This document shows positions 52,964-62,389 of a stretch of DNA of 64,000 bases, one piece after another. The DNA comes from Enterobacter wuhouensis (lineage in GTDB: Bacteria; Pseudomonadota; Gammaproteobacteria; Enterobacterales; Enterobacteriaceae). The notes under the pieces were generated by a model that was not told the origin of the DNA, made no database searches, and was given only the letters and a program-made list of their open reading frames with translations. The first letter of the stretch is position 1. The number at the start of each line of letters is the position of its first letter. The stretch covers positions 17,395 to 81,394 of the forward strand of contig NZ_SJOO01000014.1 in assembly GCF_004331265.1 (NCBI RefSeq), in the 5' to 3' direction. The translations under genes were made by a program, and so were the position numbers.

Positions 52964-53854
52964 ATGGATTTACGCGATCTGAAATTGTTCCTGCATCTGG
53001 CGGAAAGCCGTCACTTTGGCCGCAGCGCCCGGGCGATGCACGTCAGCCCCTCCACGCTTTCGCGCCAGATCCAGCGCCTTGAGGAAGACCTCGGCCAGCC
53101 CCTTTTTGTACGCGATAACCGCACCGTCACCCTCACCGAAGCCGGGGAAGAACTGCGCGTCTTTGCCCAGCAGACCTTGCTACAGTACCAGCAGCTGCGG
53201 CATACCATTGACCAGCAAGGGCCCTCGCTTTCCGGCGAGCTGCATATTTTCTGCTCCGTGACCGCGGCCTATAGCCATCTGCCGCCCATCCTCGATCGCT
53301 TTCGCGCAGAGCATCCGTCTGTCGAAATCAAGCTCACCACCGGCGACGCCGCCGACGCCATGGAAAAAGTCGTTACGGGTGAAGCCGATCTCGCCATTGC
53401 CGGAAAGCCCGAAACCCTGCCGGGCGCGGTGGCGTTTTCGATGCTGGAAAATCTGGCGGTGGTGCTGATTGCCCCTGCCCTGCCCTGCCCGGTGCGTAAC
53501 CAGGTGTCGGTGGAGAAACCGGACTGGTCCACGGTGCCGTTCATCATGGCCGATCAGGGGCCGGTCCGCCGCCGCATTGAGCTGTGGTTCCGCCGTCAGA
53601 AGATCAGCAATCCGTCAATTTACGCGACGGTGGGCGGCCATGAGGCGATGGTCTCGATGGTGGCGCTGGGCTGCGGCGTGGCGCTCCTGCCGGAAGTGGT
53701 GCTGGAGAACAGCCCGGAACCGGTACGCAATCGCGTGATGATTTTAGAGCGCAGCGACGAGAAAACGCCGTTTGAGCTTGGCGTCTGTGCACAAAAAAAG
53801 CGGCTGCATGAGCCGCTTATTGATGCGTTCTGGAAGATCCTGCCCAACCACTAG
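52964..53854 (+). CDS. ilvY: LysR-type activator of ilvC, IlvY
   Basis: A 296-residue LysR regulator that activates ilvC when acetolactate or acetohydroxybutyrate is bound. The helix-turn-helix (RSARAMHVSPSTLSRQIQRL) is at about residues 18-40. ATG 52964 (MDLRDLKLFLHLAESRHFG) is taken as in E. coli. A GTG three codons upstream is open. It is convergent with ilvA across a BIME. Confidence 0.97.
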   Translation: MDLRDLKLFLHLAESRHFGRSARAMHVSPSTLSRQIQRLEEDLGQPLFVRDNRTVTLTEAGEELRVFAQQTLLQYQQLRHTIDQQGPSLSGELHIFCSVTAAYSHLPPILDRFRAEHPSVEIKLTTGDAADAMEKVVTGEADLAIAGKPETLPGAVAFSMLENLAVVLIAPALPCPVRNQVSVEKPDWSTVPFIMADQGPVRRRIELWFRRQKISNPSIYATVGGHEAMVSMVALGCGVALLPEVVLENSPEPVRNRVMILERSDEKTPFELGVCAQKKRLHEPLIDAFWKILPNH

Positions 53855-53932
53855 CCGGATGGCGGCGCGAGCGCCTTATCCGGCCTACGGCTCGAAAGAA
53901 CGTAGGCCTGATAAGCGCAGCGCCATCAGGCA
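53854..53932. repeat. Two REP units in opposite orientation (BIME) between ilvY and ilvA
   Basis: Unit 1 (53854-53889) begins GCCGGATGGCGGCGCGAGCG. Unit 2 (53901-53932) begins CGTAGGCCTGATAAGCGC. These resemble the classical E. coli REP units more than the other copies in the window do. Confidence 0.92.
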
Positions 53933-53946
53933 TTTTCCCGAGCACC

Positions 53947-55494
53947 CTAGCCCGCGAGGAAGAACCTGAACGCCGGGTTATGGGTTTCGTCGTGACACTC
54001 ATAGCCCAGCTCGTTCAGCCGCGTTTCGAAATCCGGCTCGTGCTCGCCCAGTTCGAACGCCGCCAGCACGCGGCCGTAGTCGGTGCCGTGGCTGCGGTAG
54101 TGGAACAGGGAAATGTTCCAGTGCGTGCCCAGCGTGTGCAGGAACTTGAGCAGCGCGCCCGGCGATTCCGGGAACTCGAAGCTGAACAGGCGCTCCCGCA
54201 GCGGCTTCGACGGACGCCCGCCGACCATGTAGCGTACGTGCAGCTTCGCCATCTCGTCGTCGGAGAGATCCACCACGCTGTAGCCGCCCTCATGCAGCAG
54301 GTGGAGGATCTCTTTACGCTCCTCCACGCCCCGGCTCAGGCGCACGCCAACAAAAATGCAGGCGTCTTTGGCGTCGGCAAAGCGGTAGTTGAATTCCGTT
54401 ACCGAACGACCGCCCAGCAGCTGGCAGAACTTGAGGAAGCTGCCCTTCTCTTCCGGAATGGTCACCGCCAGCAGCGCTTCACGCTGTTCGCCCAGCTCGC
54501 AGCGCTCGGAAACGTAGCGCAGACCGTGGAAATTCACGTTCGCACCAGACAGCACGTGCGCCAGACGCTCGCCGCGAATGTTGTGCTGCGCGACGTATTT
54601 TTTCATCCCCGCCAGCGCAAGCGCGCCGGACGGCTCCGCTACCGCGCGCACGTCCTCGAACAGATCTTTCATCGCCGCGCAGATGGCGTCGCTGTCGACG
54701 GTGATGATGTCGTCGAGATACTCCTGGCACAGGCGGAAGGTTTCATCCCCGATGCGTTTCACCGCCACGCCTTCGGCAAACAGCCCGACGCGCGGCAGAT
54801 CGACCGGATGACCGGCATCCAGCGCCGCCTTCAGGCAGGCAGAGTCTTCCGCCTCAACGGCGATGACTTTAATCTGCGGCATCAGCTGTTTGATCAGCAC
54901 CGCGACGCCCGCAGCCAGGCCGCCGCCGCCGACCGGCACAAACACGCGGTCGAGATGGGCATCCTGCTGCAGCAGCTCAAGCGCCAGCGTGCCCTGCCCG
55001 GCAATCACCATCGGATGGTCGAACGGCGGCACCCAGGTGAAACCCTGCTGCTGCGCCAGCTCAATCGCTTTGGCTTTGGCTTCGTCAAAGTTAGCGCCGT
55101 GGAGCAATACTTCGCCGCCGAAGCCGCGCACCGCATCGACTTTAATATCCGCCGTGGCAACCGGCATCACGATTAACGCTTTCAGCCCCAGACGGGCAGA
55201 CGAGAACGCCACGCCCTGGGCGTGGTTGCCTGCCGACGCGGTGATCACACCGCGCGCTTTCTGCTCGTCGGTCAGCCCGGCCATCATCGCGTAGGCGCCG
55301 CGCAGCTTGAAGCTGTGCACCGGCTGACGGTCTTCGCGCTTCACCAGGATCACGTTGTCGAGGCGCGAAGAGAGTTTTTCCATTTTCTGCAGGGGGGTGA
55401 CCTGCACGGCTTCATAGACCGGCGCGCGCAGCACCGCTCTCAGGTATTCCGCCCCCTCGGGGGCGGCGGATAAGGGTTGAGACTCGGCCATCAT
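53947..55494 (-). CDS. ilvA: Biosynthetic threonine dehydratase
   Basis: IlvA deaminates threonine to 2-oxobutyrate, the first committed step to isoleucine, and is inhibited by isoleucine. The PLP lysine is Lys62 (SFKLRGAYA) counted from the second Met, and the phosphate loop is GGGGLAAG. Two C-terminal ACT-like regulatory domains cover about residues 325-515. Starts at 55494 (ATG overlapping the ilvD TAA) or the next ATG at 55491 are both possible. It is the last gene of ilvLGMEDA. Confidence 0.98.
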   Translation of the reverse strand: MMAESQPLSAAPEGAEYLRAVLRAPVYEAVQVTPLQKMEKLSSRLDNVILVKREDRQPVHSFKLRGAYAMMAGLTDEQKARGVITASAGNHAQGVAFSSARLGLKALIVMPVATADIKVDAVRGFGGEVLLHGANFDEAKAKAIELAQQQGFTWVPPFDHPMVIAGQGTLALELLQQDAHLDRVFVPVGGGGLAAGVAVLIKQLMPQIKVIAVEAEDSACLKAALDAGHPVDLPRVGLFAEGVAVKRIGDETFRLCQEYLDDIITVDSDAICAAMKDLFEDVRAVAEPSGALALAGMKKYVAQHNIRGERLAHVLSGANVNFHGLRYVSERCELGEQREALLAVTIPEEKGSFLKFCQLLGGRSVTEFNYRFADAKDACIFVGVRLSRGVEERKEILHLLHEGGYSVVDLSDDEMAKLHVRYMVGGRPSKPLRERLFSFEFPESPGALLKFLHTLGTHWNISLFHYRSHGTDYGRVLAAFELGEHEPDFETRLNELGYECHDETHNPAFRFFLAG

Positions 55495-57344
55495 TAGCCC
55501 CCAAGTTTAGATTTATCGCGCACCGCGCCTTTATCCGCACTGGTGGCAAGGCTCGCGTAGGCGCGCAGGGCGAAGGAGACTTCACGCTGACGGTCTTTCG
55601 GCGTCCAGGCTTTGTCGCCGCGGGCTTCCTGCGCTTCACGACGGGCCGCAATCTCCTGGTCGCTCAGCTTCAGCTGAATGCCGCGATTTGGAATATCGAT
55701 TTCGATCAGGTCGCCGTCTTCAATGATGGCGATGTTGCCGCCGCTTGCCGCTTCCGGCGAAACGTGGCCGATAGAGAGGCCGGAGGTACCGCCCGAGAAA
55801 CGTCCGTCGGTGATCAGCGCGCAGGCCTTACCGAGTCCCATAGATTTCAGGAAGGTGGTTGGGTAGAGCATCTCCTGCATGCCCGGACCGCCTTTCGGCC
55901 CTTCGTAGCGAATGACGACCACATCACCCGCCACCACTTTACCGCCGAGGATGGCTTCAACCGCATCGTCCTGGCTTTCATACACTTTGGCCGGGCCGGT
56001 AAATTTCAGGATGCTGTCGTCCACGCCTGCGGTTTTTACGATGCAGCCGTTTTCCGCGAAGTTACCGTACAGCACGGCCAGACCGCCGTCTTTGCTGTAG
56101 GCGTGCTCCAGCGAGCGGATACAGCCTTCGGCGCGGTCATCGTCCAGGGTGTCCCAGCGGCAGTCCTGCGAGAACGCCTGAGTGGTGCGGATGCCCGCCG
56201 GACCGGCGCGGAACATCTTTTTCACCGCGTCGTCTTTGGTCAGCATCACGTCGTACTGGTCCAGCGACTCCGGCAGCGTCAGGCCGAGCACGTTTTTCAC
56301 TTCACGGTTCATCAGGCCCGCACGATCCAGCTCGCCCAGAATGCCCAGCACGCCGCCCGCGCGGTGTACGTCTTCCATGTGGTACTTCTGGGTACTCGGC
56401 GCGACTTTACACAGCTGCGGGACTTTGCGGGACAGCTTGTCGATGTCGCTCATGGTGAAGTCGATTTCGGCTTCCTGCGCGGCGGCCAGCAGGTGGAGAA
56501 CGGTGTTGGTGGAGCCGCCCATGGCGATATCCAGCGTCATGGCGTTCTCAAACGCCGCTTTGCTGGCGATGTTGCGCGGCAGCGCGCTGGCATCGTCCTG
56601 CTCGTAGTAGCGTTTGGTCAGCTCAACGATGCGCTTACCGGCGTTGAGGAACAGCTGCTTACGGTCGGCGTGGGTCGCCAGCAGCGAGCCGTTGCCCGGC
56701 TGAGACAGGCCCAGCGCTTCGGTCAGGCAGTTCATGGAGTTGGCGGTGAACATTCCGGAGCAGGAGCCGCAGGTCGGGCACGCGGAGCGCTCAACCTGGT
56801 CGCTCTGCTCGTCAGAGACTTTCGGGTCCGCGCCCTGAATCATCGCATCGACCAGATCGAGCTTGATGATTTTGTCGGAGAGCTTGGTTTTCCCCGCTTC
56901 CATTGGGCCACCGGAGACGAAGATCACCGGAATGTTCAGGCGCAGGGAGGCCATCAGCATCCCCGGGGTGATTTTGTCGCAGTTGGAGATGCAGACCATC
57001 GCATCGGCGCAGTGGGCGTTAACCATGTACTCAACCGAGTCGGCGATCAGCTCGCGCGACGGCAGTGAATAGAGCATGCCCCCGTGCCCCATTGCGATAC
57101 CGTCATCCACCGCAATGGTGTTGAACTCTTTCGCCACGCCGCCGGAGGCTTCGATTTGCTCGGCAACCAGCTTCCCGAGGTCGCGCAGGTGCACGTGGCC
57201 CGGTACGAACTGGGTGAAGGAGTTCACCACGGCGATAATCGGCTTGCCGAAATCGGCGTCGGTCATTCCGGTGGCGCGCCACAGTGCGCGGGCACCCGCC
57301 ATGTTACGGCCGTGGGTGGTGGTGGCTGAACGATACTTAGGCAT
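55494..57344 (-). CDS. ilvD: Dihydroxy-acid dehydratase
   Basis: A 616-residue Fe-S enzyme that dehydrates dihydroxy acids to the 2-keto precursors of valine and isoleucine. Cluster cysteines are visible in CISNCDKITPG and CPTCGSCSGMFTANS. It starts MPKYRSATTTHGRNMAGARA and has E. coli length. Its stop shares a base with the ilvA start. Confidence 0.99.
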   Translation of the reverse strand: MPKYRSATTTHGRNMAGARALWRATGMTDADFGKPIIAVVNSFTQFVPGHVHLRDLGKLVAEQIEASGGVAKEFNTIAVDDGIAMGHGGMLYSLPSRELIADSVEYMVNAHCADAMVCISNCDKITPGMLMASLRLNIPVIFVSGGPMEAGKTKLSDKIIKLDLVDAMIQGADPKVSDEQSDQVERSACPTCGSCSGMFTANSMNCLTEALGLSQPGNGSLLATHADRKQLFLNAGKRIVELTKRYYEQDDASALPRNIASKAAFENAMTLDIAMGGSTNTVLHLLAAAQEAEIDFTMSDIDKLSRKVPQLCKVAPSTQKYHMEDVHRAGGVLGILGELDRAGLMNREVKNVLGLTLPESLDQYDVMLTKDDAVKKMFRAGPAGIRTTQAFSQDCRWDTLDDDRAEGCIRSLEHAYSKDGGLAVLYGNFAENGCIVKTAGVDDSILKFTGPAKVYESQDDAVEAILGGKVVAGDVVVIRYEGPKGGPGMQEMLYPTTFLKSMGLGKACALITDGRFSGGTSGLSIGHVSPEAASGGNIAIIEDGDLIEIDIPNRGIQLKLSDQEIAARREAQEARGDKAWTPKDRQREVSFALRAYASLATSADKGAVRDKSKLGG

Positions 57345-57373
57345 GCTTTATTTACTCCCGTCTGACTATTTAA

Positions 57374-57395
57374 TGGGACGGTGCGTGCCGTCCCA
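57374..57395 (-). other. Hairpin between ilvE and ilvD
   Basis: TGGGACGG and CCGTCCCA form a perfect 8-bp stem with a 6-nt loop in the 60-bp ilvE-ilvD spacer. It may stabilise or process the operon mRNA. It lacks a T-run and should not terminate. Confidence 0.6.
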
Positions 57396-57404
57396 AATTT
57401 ATGC

Positions 57405-58334
57405 TTAGTGATTAACCTGATCCAACCAGCCGTATTTATCTTCTGTCTCGCCGGTGAAGAGGCCAAAGAACGCTTGCTGAATGCGTTTGGTGACCGGCCC
57501 ACAGCGGCCTTCGCCGACCTGGATACCGTCCACGCTGCGCACCGGCGTGATTTCAGCCGCGGTACCGGACATGAACACTTCGTCGGCCAGATACAGGGAT
57601 TCGCGGGACAGCACCTGCTCGCGCACTTCGATACCGAGATCTTTTGCCAGCTTGATGATGGCGTCACGGGTGATGCCCGGCAGCGCGGACGAGGTGAACG
57701 GCGGGGTGAACAGAATGCCGTCTTTTACTTCAAACAGGTTTTCGCCTGCGCCTTCGGAAATGTAGCCGTTCACGTCCAGGGCGATACCTTCCTGATAGCC
57801 GTGGCGGCGCGCTTCGCTACCGACCAGCAGGGAAGAAAGGTAGTTACCGCCCGCTTTCGCGGCGGTCGGGATGGTGTTTGGCGCAACGCGGTTCCAGGAA
57901 GAGACCATTGCATCGATCCCCTGCTCCAGCGCTTCAGCACCCAGGTAGGCACCCCACGGGAACGCGGCAATGATCACATCGGTGTTGTATCCGGCTGGCG
58001 GGTTCACGCCCATGCCGACGTCGCCCACGAACACCAGCGGACGGATATACGCGCTGGTCAGGTTATTCTTGCGGATCACCTCGCGGCAGGCTTCCATCAG
58101 TTCGTCGACGCTCTGGGAAACCGGGAAACGATAAATTTTGGCTGAGTCATGCAGACGCTGCATGTGTTCGCGATGGCGGAACACCACTGGTCCTTTGTGA
58201 GAGTCGTAGCAGCGGATGCCTTCAAATACGGAGGTACCGTAGTGCAGCGCATGGGACATCACGTGAACCTTCGCGTCCTCCCAGCGAACCATCTCACCGT
58301 TGAACCAAATGTAATCAGCTTTTTTCGTCGTCAT
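57405..58334 (-). CDS. ilvE: Branched-chain amino-acid aminotransferase
   Basis: A 309-residue fold-type IV PLP enzyme, the last step of isoleucine, valine and leucine synthesis. The PLP lysine is Lys160 (TAAKAGGNYLSS), with the EVFMSGTAAEITPV signature near residue 230. The ATG follows CAGGAC, 18 bp after ilvM. Confidence 0.99.
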   Translation of the reverse strand: MTTKKADYIWFNGEMVRWEDAKVHVMSHALHYGTSVFEGIRCYDSHKGPVVFRHREHMQRLHDSAKIYRFPVSQSVDELMEACREVIRKNNLTSAYIRPLVFVGDVGMGVNPPAGYNTDVIIAAFPWGAYLGAEALEQGIDAMVSSWNRVAPNTIPTAAKAGGNYLSSLLVGSEARRHGYQEGIALDVNGYISEGAGENLFEVKDGILFTPPFTSSALPGITRDAIIKLAKDLGIEVREQVLSRESLYLADEVFMSGTAAEITPVRSVDGIQVGEGRCGPVTKRIQQAFFGLFTGETEDKYGWLDQVNH

Positions 58335-58352
58335 TTTTTTGTCCTGTCACGC

Positions 58353-58616
58353 TTAAGCGCGGATTTGTTGTGATGTGGTTGTGCTCTGGCAGATGGCAAC
58401 ATGGGCAACGTCTACCAGTTTTGATAATTGACTAAACAGTAAGTCGACCGACCGCGGGCTGGCAACGGTTAATTCGATACTGATGTTCTGCGCGTCCGTG
58501 GCCGTTTCCATATTCATAGAGCAAATCTGAAAACCACGATGACGCACCACGCGCAAAACGCGTTCTAAGGTTTCCGGGTTGAAGCGAGCCTGTACGGCGA
58601 CCTGATGCTGCATCAT
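58353..58616 (-). CDS. ilvM: Acetolactate synthase II small subunit
   Basis: An 87-residue ACT-domain regulatory subunit of AHAS II, the same length as in E. coli. Residues 1-75 form the ACT fold (VAVQARFNPETLERVLRVVR). AHAS II is the valine-insensitive isozyme. Overlaps ilvG by 4 bp (ATGA). Confidence 0.97.
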   Translation of the reverse strand: MMQHQVAVQARFNPETLERVLRVVRHRGFQICSMNMETATDAQNISIELTVASPRSVDLLFSQLSKLVDVAHVAICQSTTTSQQIRA

Positions 58617-60259
58617 GATAATTTCTCCATCATTTGTGAGTTACTGGCACCAGGCGGTACCAACGGCCAGACGTTCTCGAGTTCGTCGATTGAGACATGA
58701 AGCAGGTAAGGCCCATCGCTGTTCAGCATGGTGTCGAGCGCCGCTTCAACCTGATCTTTACGGGTGATGTGCTGGCCAGGGATGCCAAAGGCGCTGGCCA
58801 GGGTGAGGAAATCGGGGTTATCGGTGAGCGTCGTTTCGCTGTAGCGCTCCTGGAAGAAGAGCTGTTGCCACTGGCGAACCATCCCTAAACGCTGGTTGTC
58901 GAGCAAGACGATTTTCAGCGGCAGCTGCTTACGCTTAACGGTGCCCAACTCCTGTACGTTCATCATGAAGGAGCCGTCACCGGAGATACAGATAACGGTG
59001 TCGTTCGGGCGGGCAACCTGCGCGCCAACGGCGGCTGGCAGACCGAAGCCCATCGTCCCTAACCCGCTGGAGGTGATGAAGTTTTCCGGGCGAGTGTAGG
59101 TCATGTGCTGCGCGGACCACATCTGGTGCTGACCTACGTCGGTGGTGACGACGCTGTCTGCCGGTTTACGGTCGGACAGCTGCTTCAGCAGCAGCGGCGC
59201 GTAGATGGCGTCGCCGGGATGGTCGTAACGCCAGGCGTGCTCGGCGCGCATGTCTGCGGCGTGCTGACGCCATGGGTTGATATCCAGCGGCTGCTGCAGC
59301 GCCGGTAACAGCGCGTTGAGATCGCCCTGCAGCGCCACGTGCGCCTGACGCAGCTTGTTCATCTCCGCCGGGTCGATATCCATATGGATGACGTTGGCGT
59401 TCGGCGCAAAGGTATTAAGCTTGCCGGTGACGCGATCGTCAAAACGGGCCCCCACGGCGATGAGCAAGTCGCACTCCTGCACCGCCAGGTTTGCCGCTTT
59501 GGTGCCGTGCATCCCCAGCATGCCCAGATAGTATGGGTAATCCGCGTCGACAGCACCGAGACCTTTCAGCGTGCAGGTCGCTGGCATTTGCGTTGTTGCG
59601 ATAAAGTCGCGCAGGGCTGGAACGGCCTGCGCCATGCCGACGCCACCGCCGACGTACAGCATCGGCTGTTTCGCCTGCGCCAGCATCTGACGGGCCTCGT
59701 CAACTTCCGCATGGGGAAACGCGTCTTCATTTACCACGGTGGAGAAATGCGGTTCCAGATCGCCGAGTGCGACCTGGATATCTTTCGGGATATCCACCAG
59801 AACCGGGCCAGGGCGGCCTGAACTTGCCACCTCGAACGCTTCTGCCATCACGCGCGGCAGTTCTTCCAGAGACTGAACGAGGAAACTGTGCTTGGTGCAG
59901 GCCAGCGACAACCCGAGCACGTCCACTTCCTGGAAAGCATCCGTACCGATGAACGGAGACGCTACCTGCCCGGTGATGGCAACAACGGGAACGGAATCCA
60001 ACAGCGCGTCAGCCAGGCCGGTGATCAGGTTCGTTGCGCCCGGACCTGACGTCGCCATACACACGCCGGTTTTACCGGTCGCGCGGGCATAGCCAATAGC
60101 CGCCATCGCTGCACCCTGCTCGTGTCGGCACAACAGGTGTTCCACGCCGCCGTCATACAGTGCATCGTAAATCGGCATAATTGCGCCACCCGGATATCCG
60201 AATACTGTCTCGACTCCCTGCGCGCGCAACGCATGTACTACCCACTGTGCACCATTCAT
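58613..60259 (-). CDS. ilvG: Acetolactate synthase II large subunit (intact)
   Basis: A 548-residue ThDP enzyme with the catalytic glutamate in RHEQGAA near residue 48 and the ThDP/Mg motif GDGSFMMN-containing segment near residue 430. FAD-binding middle and C-terminal pyrophosphate domains complete the fold. The reading frame is uninterrupted, unlike ilvG of E. coli K-12, which carries a frameshift, so valine-resistant acetolactate synthesis is expected. It is the first structural gene after the attenuator. Confidence 0.98.
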   Translation of the reverse strand: MNGAQWVVHALRAQGVETVFGYPGGAIMPIYDALYDGGVEHLLCRHEQGAAMAAIGYARATGKTGVCMATSGPGATNLITGLADALLDSVPVVAITGQVASPFIGTDAFQEVDVLGLSLACTKHSFLVQSLEELPRVMAEAFEVASSGRPGPVLVDIPKDIQVALGDLEPHFSTVVNEDAFPHAEVDEARQMLAQAKQPMLYVGGGVGMAQAVPALRDFIATTQMPATCTLKGLGAVDADYPYYLGMLGMHGTKAANLAVQECDLLIAVGARFDDRVTGKLNTFAPNANVIHMDIDPAEMNKLRQAHVALQGDLNALLPALQQPLDINPWRQHAADMRAEHAWRYDHPGDAIYAPLLLKQLSDRKPADSVVTTDVGQHQMWSAQHMTYTRPENFITSSGLGTMGFGLPAAVGAQVARPNDTVICISGDGSFMMNVQELGTVKRKQLPLKIVLLDNQRLGMVRQWQQLFFQERYSETTLTDNPDFLTLASAFGIPGQHITRKDQVEAALDTMLNSDGPYLLHVSIDELENVWPLVPPGASNSQMMEKLS

Positions 60260-60343
60260 AGTTAGTTTCCCGTCATAAATCGGGAGAAACAGAATTTTGT
60301 GCTAGTTTTCATTCTCTGCTCCTCGTTTACGTTTTTTAGTCAT

Positions 60344-60375
60344 AAAAAAACCCCCGGACCTTTCGGTGCGGGGGT
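60344..60375 (-). terminator. ilvGMEDA attenuator
   Basis: ACCCCCGCACC-GAAA-GGTCCGGGGGT with TTTTTTT after it, 24 bp past the ilvL stop. This is the terminator arm of a leader-peptide attenuator responding to charged Ile, Val and Leu tRNA. Confidence 0.93.
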
Positions 60376-60398
60376 CTTAGTTCGTTAAGGCTTGATTT

Positions 60399-60497
60399 CT
60401 AAGCCTTTCCTCGTCCAAGTGCAGCCCCGCACGGTGGGATAATAATCACCACCACGCTAATCACGACCAGGCTAATCACTCGTAGAAGGGCTGTCAT
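60399..60497 (-). CDS. ilvL: ilvGMEDA leader peptide
   Basis: A 32-residue leader starting MTALLRVISLVVISVVVIII and ending GRGKA. Fifteen of its residues are Ile, Val or Leu, so ribosome stalling reports the supply of the three amino acids the operon makes. The sequence equals the E. coli leader as I recall it. It was found by translating the leader directly. Confidence 0.97.
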   Translation of the reverse strand: MTALLRVISLVVISVVVIIIPPCGAALGRGKA

Positions 60498-60539
60498 TTT
60501 CAGTTCTTTTTGCATCTTGTTCGAAGGAATACCTAAAGA

Positions 60540-60567
60540 GGTATCACAGTTTTTCAATCAAACACAA
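60540..60567 (-). promoter_or_regulatory. Tentative ilvG promoter
   Basis: TTGTGT (60562-60567) and GATACC (60540-60545) are 16 bp apart on the minus strand, 43 bp before ilvL, and resemble the E. coli ilvG P2 promoter. The A/T tracts at 60580-60665 could be the upstream activating and IHF region. The rest of the 340-bp gap to yifB shows no further gene. Confidence 0.55.
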
Positions 60568-60839
60568 GATTTATTTATGACGGCTTTTGTTAGCGAGCAA
60601 ATCATTTTTCTAAAAATCGTTGTTTTATATGACAAAAAAAGAAAATGAATATTTTTCATTTTTTTCTGCGCGAGTCACTCATCAAAACGAGGGTATATGG
60701 CCTTTTGCGAGGAAGATTCCGCCATGATGTAACACTTTCATAATGAGGTTAAAAAGCAGGAACAGGTGTCGTAAAGAGGTGAAATGACGGTAAACAGGGT
60801 TAAGAGTCGCTGGCATAGTTATGCCAGGAGGTAGTGCTA

Positions 60840-62360
60840 ATGTCACTGTCAGTGGTTTATACGCGTGCGGCAATTGGGGTGAAAGCACCGTTGATTTCCG
60901 TAGAGGTTCATCTCAGCAATGGCTTGCCCGGACTCACCCTTGTCGGCCTGCCTGAAACGACGGTAAAAGAGGCCCGGGATCGGGTACGCAGCGCGATTAT
61001 CAATAGCGGTTATACCTTCCCTGCAAAGAAGATCACCATCAATCTCGCTCCGGCCGATCTCCCCAAGGAGGGGGGACGATATGATTTACCTATCGCAATT
61101 GCGCTTCTCGCGGCTTCTGAGCAGCTCAATACGACCAGGTTAGGCTCGTATGAGTTCATCGGTGAATTGGCGCTTACAGGCGCATTAAGAGGCGTTCCTG
61201 GAGCAATCTCGGGTGCGCTTGAAGCTATCCACGCGGGTCGTAATATCATTGTAGCCAATGAAAATGAATCAGAAGTGAGCCTTATCGCAGAGAAAGGGTG
61301 CCTGATAGCCGGGCACTTGCAGGAAGTCTGCGCGTACCTCGAAGGGCGGCATGAACTGGCTGAACCTGAAGAAAGGGGGGATGCTATACCAGACATGACG
61401 GACGACCTCAGCGACATAATTGGCCAGGAGCAGGGGAAGCGAGCATTGGAGATCACCGCCGCAGGAGGACATAACCTCCTGCTTATTGGCCCGCCGGGTA
61501 CAGGTAAAACCATGCTGGCGAGCAGGCTGAATGGCTTACTGCCCCCGCTTAATAACCGCGAGGCACTTGAGAGCGCCGCAATATACAGCCTGGTGAATGC
61601 CACCTCGTTACATAAACAATGGCGACGCCGCCCTTTTCGCTCACCGCATCACAGCGCTTCGCTTACGGCGATGGTCGGTGGGGGTTCAATTCCTGGTCCG
61701 GGTGAAATTTCGCTGGCACACAACGGCATATTGTTTCTTGATGAGCTGCCTGAGTTTGAGCGCCGCGTGCTGGATGCCCTGAGGGAGCCCATCGAATCCG
61801 GTGAGATACATATCTCCCGCACGCGAGCCAAAATAAGCTATCCCGCGCAGTTCCAGCTCGTCGCGGCAATGAACCCCAGCCCATCGGGGCACTATCAGGG
61901 TAATCATAACCGCTGCACGCCGGAACAGACGCTGCGTTATCTGGGTAAATTGTCTGGCCCTTTCCTGGACCGTTTCGATTTATCTCTTGAAATCCCATTG
62001 CCACCGCCAGGGCTGCTCAGTCAGAGCGGTGTAAAAGGTGAAAGCACTGCCGACGTTCGCGATCGCGTTATTGGCGCTCAGAGCCGTCAATACGCACGTC
62101 AACATAAGCTGAATGCGCGTCTGGATAATGCTGAGATTCGGCAGTTTTGCCAGCTTAAGGTCGAGGACGCATGCTGGCTTGAGGAGACGTTGACGCGCTT
62201 TGGACTTTCCATCCGCGCCTGGCAGCGCCTGCTGAAAGTGGCGAGAACTATTGCCGATGTGGAAGGCGTCACCGATATTGAGAGACACCATCTTCAGGAA
62301 GCATTGAGCTATCGGGCGATCGACAGGCTACTACTACACCTGCAAAAATTACTGGCATAA
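60840..62360 (+). CDS. yifB: YifB, ComM-like AAA+ ATPase
   Basis: A 506-residue Mg-chelatase-like AAA+ protein. An N-terminal ChlI/Lon-like domain (about 20-140) precedes Walker A GPPGTGKT (about 217-224), Walker B LFLDELPEF and a C-terminal helical lid. Homologue ComM is a branch-migration helicase in natural transformation. The role in enterobacteria is not settled. ATG 60840 has GGAGG eight bases upstream. A GTG two codons earlier is open. It diverges from the ilv operon. Confidence 0.95.
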   Translation: MSLSVVYTRAAIGVKAPLISVEVHLSNGLPGLTLVGLPETTVKEARDRVRSAIINSGYTFPAKKITINLAPADLPKEGGRYDLPIAIALLAASEQLNTTRLGSYEFIGELALTGALRGVPGAISGALEAIHAGRNIIVANENESEVSLIAEKGCLIAGHLQEVCAYLEGRHELAEPEERGDAIPDMTDDLSDIIGQEQGKRALEITAAGGHNLLLIGPPGTGKTMLASRLNGLLPPLNNREALESAAIYSLVNATSLHKQWRRRPFRSPHHSASLTAMVGGGSIPGPGEISLAHNGILFLDELPEFERRVLDALREPIESGEIHISRTRAKISYPAQFQLVAAMNPSPSGHYQGNHNRCTPEQTLRYLGKLSGPFLDRFDLSLEIPLPPPGLLSQSGVKGESTADVRDRVIGAQSRQYARQHKLNARLDNAEIRQFCQLKVEDACWLEETLTRFGLSIRAWQRLLKVARTIADVEGVTDIERHHLQEALSYRAIDRLLLHLQKLLA

Positions 62361-62386
62361 AAAAGGGGCCGTAGCCCCTTCTTATC
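62361..62386. terminator. Bidirectional terminator between yifB and maoP
   Basis: AAGGGGC-CGTA-GCCCCTT stem with A-rich sequence on one side and TTCTT on the other, so it can end transcripts from both convergent genes. Confidence 0.85.
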
Positions 62387-62389
62387 AAC

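Noticed and set aside
53980..57068. Long plus-strand frames (398 and 434 residues) opposite ilvA and ilvD
   Set aside because: They are shadows of highly conserved enzymes on the minus strand. Composition is Arg/His/Gln-rich low-complexity typical of antisense frames.
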